Positions 9,669 through 18,357 of a stretch of DNA of 64,000 nucleotides are shown one piece after another (within the stretch, counting starts at the first letter, position 1; every line of letters starts with the position of its first letter). Source of the DNA: Kribbella flavida DSM 17836 (GTDB taxonomy: Bacteria; Actinomycetota; Actinomycetes; Propionibacteriales; Kribbellaceae); the NCBI RefSeq assembly GCF_000024345.1, contig NC_013729.1:1984001-2048000 (forward strand), read 5' to 3'. The notes beneath the pieces were generated by a model. It had not been told where the DNA came from and made no database searches. It saw only the letters and a program-made list of their open reading frames with translations. Made by a program: the position numbers and the translations under genes.

Positions 9669-10075
9669 GCGGTGCGCTCGGGGTGGATGGCGTCGGTGTG
9701 CTCGGTGTGCGCGACAGCCAGGTCGACGAGCATCCGGACGTGCGCGTCGTCGAGCCGGTAGTAGGCCATCCGGCCGTCGCGGCGGACCGAGACCACCCGG
9801 TGCGCGCGCAGCAGCCGGAGCGCGTGCGACGTCGCCGACTCGCTCATCCCGGTCACCGCGGCGAGGTCACAGACGCACAGTTCGCCTTCGAGCAGCGCGA
9901 CCAGCAGCTTGAGCCGCCGCGGGTCGCCGAGCAGCCCGAACACGTCCGCCGTGTCGACGACGTCCTGCTCGGACGGCATCCTGGCATGCACGGCCGCCAC
10001 CCGCTCGGGGTCGACCAGCCGGACGGTGCAGGCGTCACCCGCACCGGCAGACTGCACATCTGCAGAACTGTTCAT
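9665..10075 (-). CDS. ArsR/SmtB family metal-responsive repressor
   Basis: A 136-residue winged-helix repressor. The recognition region contains ELCVCDLAAVTGMSESATSH, where the paired cysteines form an ELCVCDL-type metal box. The C-terminal helix DDAHVRMLVDLAVAHTEHTD has the Asp/His spacing of the alpha-5 zinc/nickel/cobalt site of SmtB, CzrA and NmtR. The protein could therefore have two metal sites. It is the first gene of a two-gene operon with the CDF exporter (4-bp overlap) and most likely represses it until metal binds. Confidence 0.92.
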   Translation of the reverse strand: MNSSADVQSAGAGDACTVRLVDPERVAAVHARMPSEQDVVDTADVFGLLGDPRRLKLLVALLEGELCVCDLAAVTGMSESATSHALRLLRAHRVVSVRRDGRMAYYRLDDAHVRMLVDLAVAHTEHTDAIHPERTA

Positions 10076-10154
10076 ACGTCGACAATAGGCGAGGCGTACC
10101 GGTCCTGGCCAGTTCCCGGGGTGTCCGGTGTGTCACCCCCCGGAGCCCGGGGGC

Positions 10155-12326
10155 TCAGCTGAAGACGGGCTGCAGCTCGGACCAGCGGGAAGCGCGGCAG
10201 TACACGGGCACGACCTCGAGCGGTACGTCGCGTGTGACCAGGCCGGAGGGCACCCGGTCCCCGGTCCAGACGTCGATCCACTCGCCGGCGGGCAGATAGG
10301 TGGTCCAGGTCGTCGCGCCCGGTTCGAGCACGGGGTTGATCAGCAGCTCGTCGCCGAGCAGGTACTGGTACGGGTGGTTCCAGATCTCCGGGTCGTTCTC
10401 GTGGTCGAAGAACAGCGGGCGCATCAACGGGCGGTCGGTGGCGATCGTGCGTGCGGCCTGCTCGGTCAGGTAGGGAACCAGGCTTTCGCGCAGCGTCGCG
10501 AACCGCCGGAACAGTGGTACCACGCGGTCGTCACCGGTGGTCTCGGCGACGTGCCACGGCGTCCTGTCGCGGAGCGGAAGCTGATGGTGGTTGAACTCCG
10601 AGTGGTACTGCATGATCGGCATGAACGCCGACGCGGCCGCCGCCCGCAGGTAGAGCTCGGCGTCGGGTACCGGCCCGGAGAAGCCGGCGAGGTCCCAGCC
10701 CCAGTAGACGATGCCGCACGAGGCCGCGGTCAGTCCGGCGGTGACCGACGACCGGAAGGCCTGCCAGGTGGAGTCCTCGTCGCCGGCCCAGAAGATGCCG
10801 TGCGCCTGCGAACCGGTGAATCCGGCCCGCGAGAACGTCACCGGCGCCTTGCCCGCCGACCGGAGCAGGTCGCCGAAGGCGCGCGCGTAGTGCACCGGGT
10901 ACAGGTTGTTGCCCTCGTCCCCCTTGCGCCCGTCGGCGTAGACCAGGTCGTGGCCCCAGGCGTGCTCGCCGCCGTCGGTCTTGAATCCGTCGACGTCGAA
11001 GTGCTCGACCAGGTAGCGCCGCTTCTCGGTCCACCAGTCACGGGTCCGCTGCACCGACAGGTCGGGCATCAGCGCCTGCGGGAACCACCAGCCGCGGTTG
11101 CGGTACGCCGTACCGTCGGCTTCCAGCACGGCGTGCCCGTCGCGCACCATCGCGGCGGCGTCGGCGGCGACCTGCCCGGTGGAGAACTCGGTCTTCTGCA
11201 GCGGGATCTGCCAGAGGATCACCTTGATGCCGCGGGCGTGCAGCTCGTCGATCATCGCCTTCGGGTCCGGCCAGGCGCCGTCCGGGCGGTAGCTGAAGTC
11301 CTCGGCGCGGTGCGCGCTGCCGTCCTCGGTCACGGCGTACACCGCGTCGCGCCAGATCGTGATGCCCTGCTCGTCGCTCCAGGCCTCGATCACCACCGCG
11401 CCGACCGGGATCGCCAGGTCGCGGTGGGTGTCCATCCGGGCCGTCACCAGCTGCTGGGTGTTCCACTCGTTGCCGGAGGCCCACAAGCGGAAGACCCAGC
11501 CGGGCAGCTCCTCCGCCCGGCCGACCTCGTCGAGGAACCCGGTGAGCACGGTGGCCGGGTCACCTTCGTAGATCGCCAGGTCCACCACCGGCTCGTCGCC
11601 GAGCGCGACCTCGACGGTCAGTTCGTTGCCCGCGGACGAGTACCAGGTACGGCGTGAGGTGCGGACGTGGAAGCCCCATCCGTTGCCGTCGGCACCGACC
11701 ACGTGCGCGAACGGCATCGGCAGGTACGTCCGCCCGTGCACGCCTTGGGCCTTGTACTGCTCGAAGACCACCGCATCCAGCTCCCGCCCCCGCTGGTCCA
11801 GGGCGTCGTACCGCTCCCCGAACCCGACCAGCCGATCCCCGTCCTGCAGCTGCAACCGGAAACGCCCGCGATGTACCCCTTGGGACGAGACCAGCCACTC
11901 GACTCCTCGGACCCGCTCGCCACCGCCCCGCACTTCACCCACACCGTCAGCAGTCCACACCGCCGGCGACACCTCGAACCACTCCGTGCTCTCGGCTGCC
12001 CCACCACGGTGTGCGTGGAAGCGGTACTTGACTGGTTCGGCGAGGGGTGGAGTTTGGACGGACCAGGCGCCGTCGGCGCCCAAGGACTTGGCCTGAGCCT
12101 CGCTGAGGTGGCCTTCGCCGCCGGCCAGGGCGGCGGCGTCGGCGGCGGCCGCGCTGGTTGCGGACAGCGGGAGCTCGAGCGTGCCCCACTCGCAGACGAC
12201 CCGGTCGGCCTCCGGCGCGACGACGCCGAGCAGGACCGGTTCGCCGGCGAGGGGGAGAACGGGCACCCGCTGGTCGGGGGAGACGGCGTACGGGTGCTCG
12301 ATACCGTGCGGGCGGTGCTTGATCAT
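10155..12326 (-). CDS. Glycoside hydrolase family 31 (alpha-glucosidase/alpha-xylosidase type)
   Basis: A 723-residue cytoplasmic enzyme with no signal peptide. The GH31 barrel is clear: WASGNEWNTQQ, VGAVVIEAWSDEQGITIW, the nucleophile region VDGFKTDGGEH with the catalytic aspartate, and FWAGDEDSTW plus YWGWDLAGF strands on the far side of the barrel. A beta-sandwich precedes the barrel and beta-domains follow it. ATG at 12326 shares one base with the stop of the upstream gene (TGATG), so they are coupled. It is the last gene of a six-gene sugar operon and probably hydrolyses the imported alpha-linked oligosaccharide. Glucoside versus xyloside specificity cannot be read with confidence. Confidence 0.9.
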   Translation of the reverse strand: MIKHRPHGIEHPYAVSPDQRVPVLPLAGEPVLLGVVAPEADRVVCEWGTLELPLSATSAAAADAAALAGGEGHLSEAQAKSLGADGAWSVQTPPLAEPVKYRFHAHRGGAAESTEWFEVSPAVWTADGVGEVRGGGERVRGVEWLVSSQGVHRGRFRLQLQDGDRLVGFGERYDALDQRGRELDAVVFEQYKAQGVHGRTYLPMPFAHVVGADGNGWGFHVRTSRRTWYSSAGNELTVEVALGDEPVVDLAIYEGDPATVLTGFLDEVGRAEELPGWVFRLWASGNEWNTQQLVTARMDTHRDLAIPVGAVVIEAWSDEQGITIWRDAVYAVTEDGSAHRAEDFSYRPDGAWPDPKAMIDELHARGIKVILWQIPLQKTEFSTGQVAADAAAMVRDGHAVLEADGTAYRNRGWWFPQALMPDLSVQRTRDWWTEKRRYLVEHFDVDGFKTDGGEHAWGHDLVYADGRKGDEGNNLYPVHYARAFGDLLRSAGKAPVTFSRAGFTGSQAHGIFWAGDEDSTWQAFRSSVTAGLTAASCGIVYWGWDLAGFSGPVPDAELYLRAAAASAFMPIMQYHSEFNHHQLPLRDRTPWHVAETTGDDRVVPLFRRFATLRESLVPYLTEQAARTIATDRPLMRPLFFDHENDPEIWNHPYQYLLGDELLINPVLEPGATTWTTYLPAGEWIDVWTGDRVPSGLVTRDVPLEVVPVYCRASRWSELQPVFS

Positions 12327-13483
12327 CAGGCGTCCTTGGCGGCGGGAGGGAGAAGGCCGAGCTCGTCGGCGAGGATCAGGTACATGCCGTGCGACCACAA
12401 CAGCGGAGTGGCCACCGTGCCCCAGCGCGCGACCCACTCCGCGCGGGACCCGGGGTGCAGCAGATGGTGCGGGACCTGCTCCGGCAGGTCACCGTCGGCG
12501 TCCGCCTGGTCGGCGATCCACCGCAGATGTCGCAGAGCACCGGCGGTGTCACCCGCGGCGGCCAGGTTCCACCCGAGCAGCGCGGACAGCAGAATCCACT
12601 GCCCACCCCCGTAGAACACGTCCGCCGCGAACCGGTGCACCCCGCCGTCGACGTCCAGGTCCTTGGCCACCGCGGCCCGGGTCATCGCGGCCACGTCGTC
12701 GTCCGGCGGCACCAGACCGAACGGAACGACGCACGCCGGCAGCGACCCGTCGACGGCCGAGCTGCCGAGCCACTTCACCAGGTGCCCGTCGACAACGCCC
12801 TCGGCGCTCACCAGCGAGCGGATCCGGGCCGCCACCTGCAGCGTCGCCGCCGACCAGGGCGCCGACCGCAAGGCCGCGCAGGTACCGACCGCGACCAGTC
12901 CGCCGTGGATCGCGCCGAGCGTGGACACGTGCCGATGCTCGACGTGCTCCTCCCACCAGTCGTAGCAAGGCCGGTCCCAGAAGGCGAGCAGGTAGTCGAC
13001 GGCGACGTCGATACCGGCCCGCCAGCGCTCCAGGTCCAGCCCGTGCCGCGCCGCGTGGGTGACCACCGACCACAGCCACATGCCGTAGCCGTCGGTCTGG
13101 AAGTCCCACCACGGGTCCGACCCGTCGTTGCCGTCGAAGGTGAACCGGGTCGGCAGCATGCCCTCGTTCGACGGGACCTCGCCCCGGTCGACCGCCGCGA
13201 GCAGGTCGTCGACCTGCCCGCGGCGTCTGCGCAGTACGCCGTCCACCCAGTCGTGGAACCGCCCGGCGGACGCCACGTCGCCGTACCGGGAAATGCCTTC
13301 GGCGGTGAACGAGCCGTCCCGCAGCCAGGCATAGCCCCGGTACGCCGAGAAGGTCGGTGCGGCGGGATACGCCCCGCCGGCGTCCTGGTGACGGGTGATG
13401 ACGGCGTGACTGTGCCGGGCGAGCTCGTGCAGACGGGCGAGCTCGTGGCTGTCGAGGCCGGTGTCCCGGGCGGAGGTGGTCAT
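12326..13483 (-). CDS. GH15-like (alpha/alpha)6-barrel glycosidase
   Basis: A 385-residue protein related to glucoamylase-type enzymes. The N-terminal motif SAYRGYAWLRDGSF matches the WxRDxS/A signature of GH15. The CYDWWEEHVEHRHVSTLG segment matches the DLWEE general-acid region, and the helical-barrel repeats GGGQWILLSALLGW and SHGMYLILADELGL follow. It is shorter than classical glucoamylases and lacks their N-terminal beta-domain and any signal peptide, so it acts inside the cell on imported sugar. It sits 8 bp after the binding-protein gene and is coupled to GH31. Confidence 0.8.
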   Translation of the reverse strand: MTTSARDTGLDSHELARLHELARHSHAVITRHQDAGGAYPAAPTFSAYRGYAWLRDGSFTAEGISRYGDVASAGRFHDWVDGVLRRRRGQVDDLLAAVDRGEVPSNEGMLPTRFTFDGNDGSDPWWDFQTDGYGMWLWSVVTHAARHGLDLERWRAGIDVAVDYLLAFWDRPCYDWWEEHVEHRHVSTLGAIHGGLVAVGTCAALRSAPWSAATLQVAARIRSLVSAEGVVDGHLVKWLGSSAVDGSLPACVVPFGLVPPDDDVAAMTRAAVAKDLDVDGGVHRFAADVFYGGGQWILLSALLGWNLAAAGDTAGALRHLRWIADQADADGDLPEQVPHHLLHPGSRAEWVARWGTVATPLLWSHGMYLILADELGLLPPAAKDA

Positions 13484-13491
13484 CGGCTCCT

Positions 13492-14742
13492 TCACTTCTT
13501 CAGCAGACCGTTGACCTTGGTCTGGGCATCGGCCAGCGCCTTCTCGACCGGCTTCCGGCCGGCCGCCGCCGAGGTCAGCTCGGTGGTGACGATGTCCTGC
13601 ATCTCCTGCTGCCGCTCGATCACCGGCGGCAGCACGGTCTCCTCCAGCGCGCTGAAGACGGCTTTGCGGTTGGCCGGCTTCTTCTGCTCCAGGTACGGCG
13701 CGAGCTTGGCCTCGTCGGCCACCGGCGGCAGCTCCCACGAGCTCGCCAGCCGGGTCTTGGTGGTCTCGTCGGACGCGGCCAGGAAGGTGATCCACTTCTG
13801 CGCGGCGGCGGCGTTCTTCGAGGCCGCCGACACCACCAGGCCGTTGACGAACATCGCCGACGCCTTCCGGGTGTTGCCCGGCTCCACCACGACGTCCCAG
13901 TCGAACGGCGCGTCGGCCATCGCGCTGAACATCCAGATCCCGGTGTGCCACATCGCCAGCTTGCCGGACTTGAACAGCTTCGAGTCGAAGTCCGGCGTGC
14001 CGGCGCCGTCGGCCTCGGTCGGCATCGTCGTGCCGACCTTGCCGATCAGGAACTTGGCCGCCTCGACGCCTTGCGGAGAGTTGAAGGTCGCCGCGGTCCG
14101 GTCGGCGTTGAGGAACTCGCCGCCGTTCTGCGCGAGCACCTTGTAGAACTCGTTGTACGACACCGGCTGGTAGTCGCCCCACACCTTGGCGCCCTTGTCG
14201 GTCAGCTTCTGCGCCGCGGCCTGCTCGTCCTTCCAGGTCCACTCGGGCGTCGGCTCCGCCACCCCGGCCTTCTTGAACAGCGCCTTGTTGTAGAACAGCA
14301 CGACGTTCGAGAACGACTCCGGTACGCCGTACTGCAAGCCGTCGGCATTGAACGCCTCGTACAGCGACTTCTTGTAGACCGAGGAGTCGACGTCCTTGAG
14401 CTCGGCCAGCGAGCCGTTCTTCGCATACGTCACGAAGTTCTCGTAGTTCAGCTCGAAGGCGTCGGCCGCGGTGCCGCCGGCGACCGCGGTCTGCAGCTTC
14501 GTGAAGTAGGTCGCGTACGGCACCGTCTCCACCTGCACGGTGATGTCCGGGTTGGCGGCCTGGAAGGCGTTGACGATCGCGGTCAGATCCTTCTCGTGGC
14601 CGTCGTTGGCGGAGAAGTTCATGTAGCGCACGACGCTCTTGCCTTCCGGCGCCGCGGCCTCCTTGGTCGCCGACCCCTGACCACAGGCAGCCAGGAGTAC
14701 GGCGAGTGCGGCCGCAGCGGCCGCGGTCTTCAGTGAACGCAT
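13492..14742 (-). CDS. Sugar ABC transporter substrate-binding lipoprotein
   Basis: A 416-residue extracytoplasmic solute-binding protein of the CUT1 (family 1) type. A type II signal peptide is visible: MRSLKTAAAAAALAVLLAAC with the lipobox LAAC at residues 17-20. The mature domain has the pattern VVRYMNFSANDGHEKDLTAIVNAF at its start, the YGVPESFSNVVLFYNKALFKKAG hinge region and late VSAASKNAAAAQKWITFL, all typical of maltose-type binding proteins. It captures the oligosaccharide for the two downstream-encoded permeases. No ATPase gene is in the operon, so a shared MsiK-like ATPase elsewhere probably energises it. Confidence 0.92.
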   Translation of the reverse strand: MRSLKTAAAAAALAVLLAACGQGSATKEAAAPEGKSVVRYMNFSANDGHEKDLTAIVNAFQAANPDITVQVETVPYATYFTKLQTAVAGGTAADAFELNYENFVTYAKNGSLAELKDVDSSVYKKSLYEAFNADGLQYGVPESFSNVVLFYNKALFKKAGVAEPTPEWTWKDEQAAAQKLTDKGAKVWGDYQPVSYNEFYKVLAQNGGEFLNADRTAATFNSPQGVEAAKFLIGKVGTTMPTEADGAGTPDFDSKLFKSGKLAMWHTGIWMFSAMADAPFDWDVVVEPGNTRKASAMFVNGLVVSAASKNAAAAQKWITFLAASDETTKTRLASSWELPPVADEAKLAPYLEQKKPANRKAVFSALEETVLPPVIERQQEMQDIVTTELTSAAAGRKPVEKALADAQTKVNGLLKK

Positions 14743-14765
14743 GGTGGTTCCCTCCCTGATAAGGA

Positions 14766-15590
14766 CTACTTGATGCCTGTGTGGGCGACACCGGCGATGA
14801 TGTGGCGTTGCGCGAGCAGGTAGACGACGGCGATCGGCACGATCGAGACGACGGATCCCGCCATCACGACGTCCCACTGGGTGGTGAACTGGCCCTGCAG
14901 GGTGGACAGGCCCAGCGGCAGTGTCATGAACTCCGGCGACCGGATCACCACCAGCGGCCACAGGAAGCTGTTCCAGCTGCCCATGAACGCGAACACCGCG
15001 ACGGTGGCCAGGGCCGGCCGGATCAGCGGCAGCACGATCGTGGTGAAGATGCGCAGGTGGCCGGCGCCGTCGATGGTGGCCGCCTCGTCGAGCTCCAGCG
15101 GTACCGCGGTGACCGCCTGGCGGAGCAGGAACACCCCGAACGCCGAGGCGATCGTCGGCGCCAGCAGCGCGAAGTACGTGTCCTGCAGGTTCAGTGTCTT
15201 CATCTCGATGAACAGCGGCACGACCAGCACCTGCAGCGGCACCATCAGCGTGGCCAGGTAGAACCCGAAGACCACGTTCTTCAGCGGGAACTTCAGCCGG
15301 GCGAACCCGTACGCCGCCATCGACCCGGTGACCAGCTGGAGCGCGGTCGACACGATCGCGACGCCCAGTGAGTTCAGCACGATCCGCCAGATCGGCAGCG
15401 CGTCCACCAGCGTCCGGTACGCGCCGAGCGTCGGGTCGTCGACGACCAGGGTCGGGCCGTCCGCGAGCGAGCCCTCCGGCGTGATCGAGGTGATCACCGT
15501 CCACAGGAACGGGAAGAGCATGATCGCGGCGCCGACCAGCACCGCGGCGTACAGGGCGAGCCTGGCGGGCAGCGATCCGGTGTCACGCAT
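14766..15590 (-). CDS. Carbohydrate ABC transporter permease (MalG type)
   Basis: A 274-residue inner-membrane protein with six predicted helices. The EAA loop reads ELDEAATIDGAGHLRIFTTIVLPLIRPAL, the cytoplasmic segment that docks the ATPase. Its C-terminus ends in QRHIIAGVAHTGIK, the G-[VL]-K pattern common to MalG-type permeases. The start overlaps the upstream permease by 8 bp. Together they form the heterodimeric channel for the operon's sugar. Confidence 0.92.
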   Translation of the reverse strand: MRDTGSLPARLALYAAVLVGAAIMLFPFLWTVITSITPEGSLADGPTLVVDDPTLGAYRTLVDALPIWRIVLNSLGVAIVSTALQLVTGSMAAYGFARLKFPLKNVVFGFYLATLMVPLQVLVVPLFIEMKTLNLQDTYFALLAPTIASAFGVFLLRQAVTAVPLELDEAATIDGAGHLRIFTTIVLPLIRPALATVAVFAFMGSWNSFLWPLVVIRSPEFMTLPLGLSTLQGQFTTQWDVVMAGSVVSIVPIAVVYLLAQRHIIAGVAHTGIK

Positions 15591-16506
15591 AGTGCACCCA
15601 CTTCCGCTGGCCGCGGATCTGCACGACGGTGATCACCAGGATCAGCGCGAACAGCAGCCAGGACAGCGCCGACGCCTCGCCCGCGCGGCCGTAGCGGAAG
15701 GTCAGGTCGTAGATCTGCCCGACCACCACCTGGCTCGACCCGGCCGGTCCGCCGCCGGTCATCACGTAGACCTGGTCGAAGACCTGGAAGCCGTTGATCA
15801 GCGAGATCACCACCACGAAGAACGTCGACGGCGACAGCAGCGGCAGGGTGATCCGCCAGAACCGCTGCCAGGCATTCGCCCCGTCGACCTTCGCGGCCTC
15901 GTAGTAGTCGCCGGGAACGGACTGCAGCCCGGCCAGCAGGATCACCATCACGAAGCCGAGGTCCTTCCAGGCCGAGGACAGGATGACGGCCGGCAGCGCC
16001 CAGGCCGGGTCGGTCCACCAGCCGGGCTCGGGCAGACCGACGGCGCCGAGCAGCTGGTTGACCAGGCCGTTGGTCGGGTTGAGCAGCCACTTCCAGACCA
16101 GGGCCACGACGACCCAGCTGGTCACGACCGGCAGGAAGTACGTCGCCCGCAGGAAGGCCCGGCCCTTGAGCTTCTGGTTCAGGGCGAGCGCGAGCAGCAG
16201 GCCGCCGGCGTACACGATCGGCAGGTAGCCGGCCACGTAGGCGAGCGTGTGCAGGAAGACCCGCCGCGTCATCGGGTCGGTCAGCAGGTTCGTGTAGTTG
16301 CCGAGGCCGACCCACTCCATCGGCGAGATCAGGTTCCACCGGTGCAGGCTGACCCACAGCGAGGAGACCATCGGGACCAGCGTGAACACGAACAACGGGA
16401 TCGCGCTGGGCAGCAGGAAGAACAGCACCCAGCCGAGGTTCTTCCAGCTCCGCGGCCGCCGGTTGGCCGTCGTCCGGCGTGCGCCGTCGCGCGCTGTCTG
16501 CTTCAC
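15583..16506 (-). CDS. Carbohydrate ABC transporter permease (MalF type)
   Basis: A 307-residue membrane protein with six predicted helices and the EAA loop [22 protein letters not shown]. It starts at GTG 16506, overlapping the ROK repressor stop by 4 bp (GTGA). Longer in-frame extensions run through the repressor gene and are not real. The N-terminal 30 residues are basic and cytoplasmic. It pairs with the MalG-type permease immediately downstream. Confidence 0.92.
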
Positions 16507-17711
16507 GGGGCGCCCAGCCTGACCCGGACCAGGCGGCTCTGCTCGCCGCCGGTGCCGGCCGAGTCGAACGGCGACGCCAGCACCAGCGACGCGGCGCCGC
16601 GGGCCCACTGGTCCTCCGTCCACGGCTCCACCACCACCGGGACCGCTTTGCGGGCCGGAAGCAACGATCGCCGGAACGACGGCTCGAAGCCGGTTTGCCA
16701 GTACTGCCACCCGTCCACCCCTTCACCCATCAGCACGACCACCTCCGGGTCGATCGTGTGGATCACGCCGGCCAGCGCGCGTCCGAGCATCGCGCCGGCT
16801 GCGGCGAAGACCTGCCGGGCCGCCTCGTCGCCGGTGGCGGCGGCCCGGAGCAGGGTCGGCAGCGTGCCGCGCGGACCGATCACGCCGCGGTCGCGGGCGG
16901 TCCGGCACAGGCCGGCCGCGCCGACGTGAGCCTCCAGGCAGCCGGTGGAACCGCAGGTGCAGGGCAGCTGGTCCTGCTCGTCGTGCCAGACCGGGATGTG
17001 GCCGATCTCGCCGGCGCCGCCGTTCGCGCCGCGGTAGATGCCGCCGTCGACGACGATGCCGCAGCCGATGCCCCGCCCGATCGTGACCACCAGGTACGAC
17101 GAGTGGGCGCGGCCGATGCCGTACAGGCGTTCCGCGGCGGCCAGCGTGTTCACGTCGTTGTCGACCAGGACCGGGCTGCCGATCGCCGCGCGCAGGGATG
17201 GGCCGACCGGCGCCGCCTGCCAGGACAGCGTCGGCGCGTCGACGATGCCGGAGGCCTGCGAGTCCACCGAGCCCGGCACGCCGACGCCGACCCCGAGCAG
17301 CCGGTCGTCGAGTGCGGCGACCTCCTGGGCGAGGATCCGGCCGAGGCGGGGGAGCGCGTCGTCCGCGCCCGGGTCGTAGTCGTGCGAGACCGACGAGCGC
17401 ACGGTGCCGTCGAGCTCGACGGTGACGATCGCGACGTGGTCGGCGGTCACCTTGGCGCCCAGTGCGACGCCCGCGTCCTGCACCAGCCCGAGCAGGCGCG
17501 CGGGGCGGCCGCCGTTGGACGGCACCGACTCGAGCTCCTCGATCAGCCCGCGCGCGATCAGGTCCTTGGTCACCTGGGTCACCGTGGCCGGGCTCAGCCC
17601 GAGGGTCCGGGCGATGGCGGTCCGGGCCGTCGGGCCCTGAGTGCCGAGCAGCCCGACGATGCCCGACGGGACGAGGTCACCGCGGGGGATCGGGCCTGGC
17701 GAGTGGGCCAC
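16503..17711 (-). CDS. ROK family transcriptional repressor
   Basis: A 402-residue protein. An N-terminal winged-helix domain ([19 protein letters not shown], about residues 27-45) is followed by a ROK sugar-kinase-like domain. That domain contains [12 protein letters not shown], the ROK signature [11 protein letters not shown] and the zinc cluster [13 protein letters not shown] repressors of the XylR/NagC type bind an operator and release it on binding the sugar. It is the first gene of the carbohydrate operon and starts with GTG 17711. A composite palindrome lies 15 bp before the start, so it is probably autoregulated and controls all six genes. Confidence 0.93.
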
Positions 17712-17725
17712 GGACGCTCCTTCGA

Positions 17726-17759
17726 CTTACTTCGGCACTAAATTTAGTGAGAAAGTAAG
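17726..17759. promoter_or_regulatory. 34-bp composite palindrome, probable ROK operator
   Basis: The sequence is fully symmetric in two layers. A central perfect palindrome CACTAAATTTAGTG (17736-17749) is flanked at 3 bp on each side by CTTACTT (17726-17732) and AAGTAAG (17753-17759), which are reverse complements. Its AT-rich core contrasts sharply with the surrounding DNA. It sits just upstream of the ROK gene's ribosome site. Confidence 0.85.
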
Positions 17760-18045
17760 CCGGTCGCCGCAGTCCTGTCAAGACCGTTCGCGGCGAGGCC
17801 GGGGCGACGCTCTTGCTTCGCCGCGGGGGCCGGTGCCGGCACCGGGGTGCCAGTGTCACCGCCTGTGCCGGACTCTGAGACCATCGTGACGGCCGAGTTT
17901 GTCCTGAGTAAGGACTGTGTGAAGATTCGGTGCTGACGGCTCTGTCGGGGTGGATCGGCGGACAGCTGACCGTAGGTTTCAAGAGGTGTCGGTCGAAGTC
18001 AGGAGTGAGCGAAGTGTTACGGGGCAGTCGGGCCGTGCCGTCGGC
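17760..18045. other. Intergenic region between the ROK operator and the small membrane gene
   Basis: About 290 bp with no convincing gene. It presumably carries the operon promoter on the minus strand and the promoter of the small membrane protein on the plus strand. I see no strong hairpin or repeat. Confidence 0.4.
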
Positions 18046-18339
18046 ATGCCCGCGGAGACCGGCGTCGGACCGAACGTGACGACGCTGAACAAGATTCTCG
18101 GCATCGCCGGCGTGGCGCTGCTGCTCGGCGGACTGGCGCTCGGCTTCCGGTCGGTGTCGGCCGGGGCGGTGGACTGCGGCTCGGTGTTCGCGCCGGCCGG
18201 CGGGATCACGCCGATGGCCTGCGACGGCAAGCTGGACAGCTCCGCGACTCTGGTCACGGCCTTCGTCGTCGCCGGCGTGCTCAGCCTGGCGGTCGCGATC
18301 GCGCTGAAGGTCCTGCACGACCGGCGCGTCGACGCCTGA
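18046..18339 (+). CDS. Small two-helix membrane protein
   Basis: A 97-residue protein with two hydrophobic segments (LNKILGIAGVALLLGGLALGF-like near residues 11-32 and a second near 65-90). They are separated by an extracellular loop holding two cysteines (VDCGSVF and MACDGK) that could form a disulfide. The C-terminus is basic and cytoplasmic. Single- and double-span Cys-pair proteins of this form are common in actinobacteria and have no known function. A GTG frame further upstream lacks features; ATG 18046 is preferred. Confidence 0.65.
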   Translation: MPAETGVGPNVTTLNKILGIAGVALLLGGLALGFRSVSAGAVDCGSVFAPAGGITPMACDGKLDSSATLVTAFVVAGVLSLAVAIALKVLHDRRVDA

Positions 18340-18357
18340 ACCCGCGCCGGCGCGACC

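Noticed and set aside
10128..11657. Large open frames antisense to the GH31 gene
   Set aside because: No family motifs and composition typical of GC-rich antisense frames. The GH31 catalytic motifs support the minus strand only.
15328..16929. A 533-codon plus-strand frame across the permease genes
   Set aside because: Shadow of the MalF/MalG permeases; the predicted protein is low-complexity and unlike any family.
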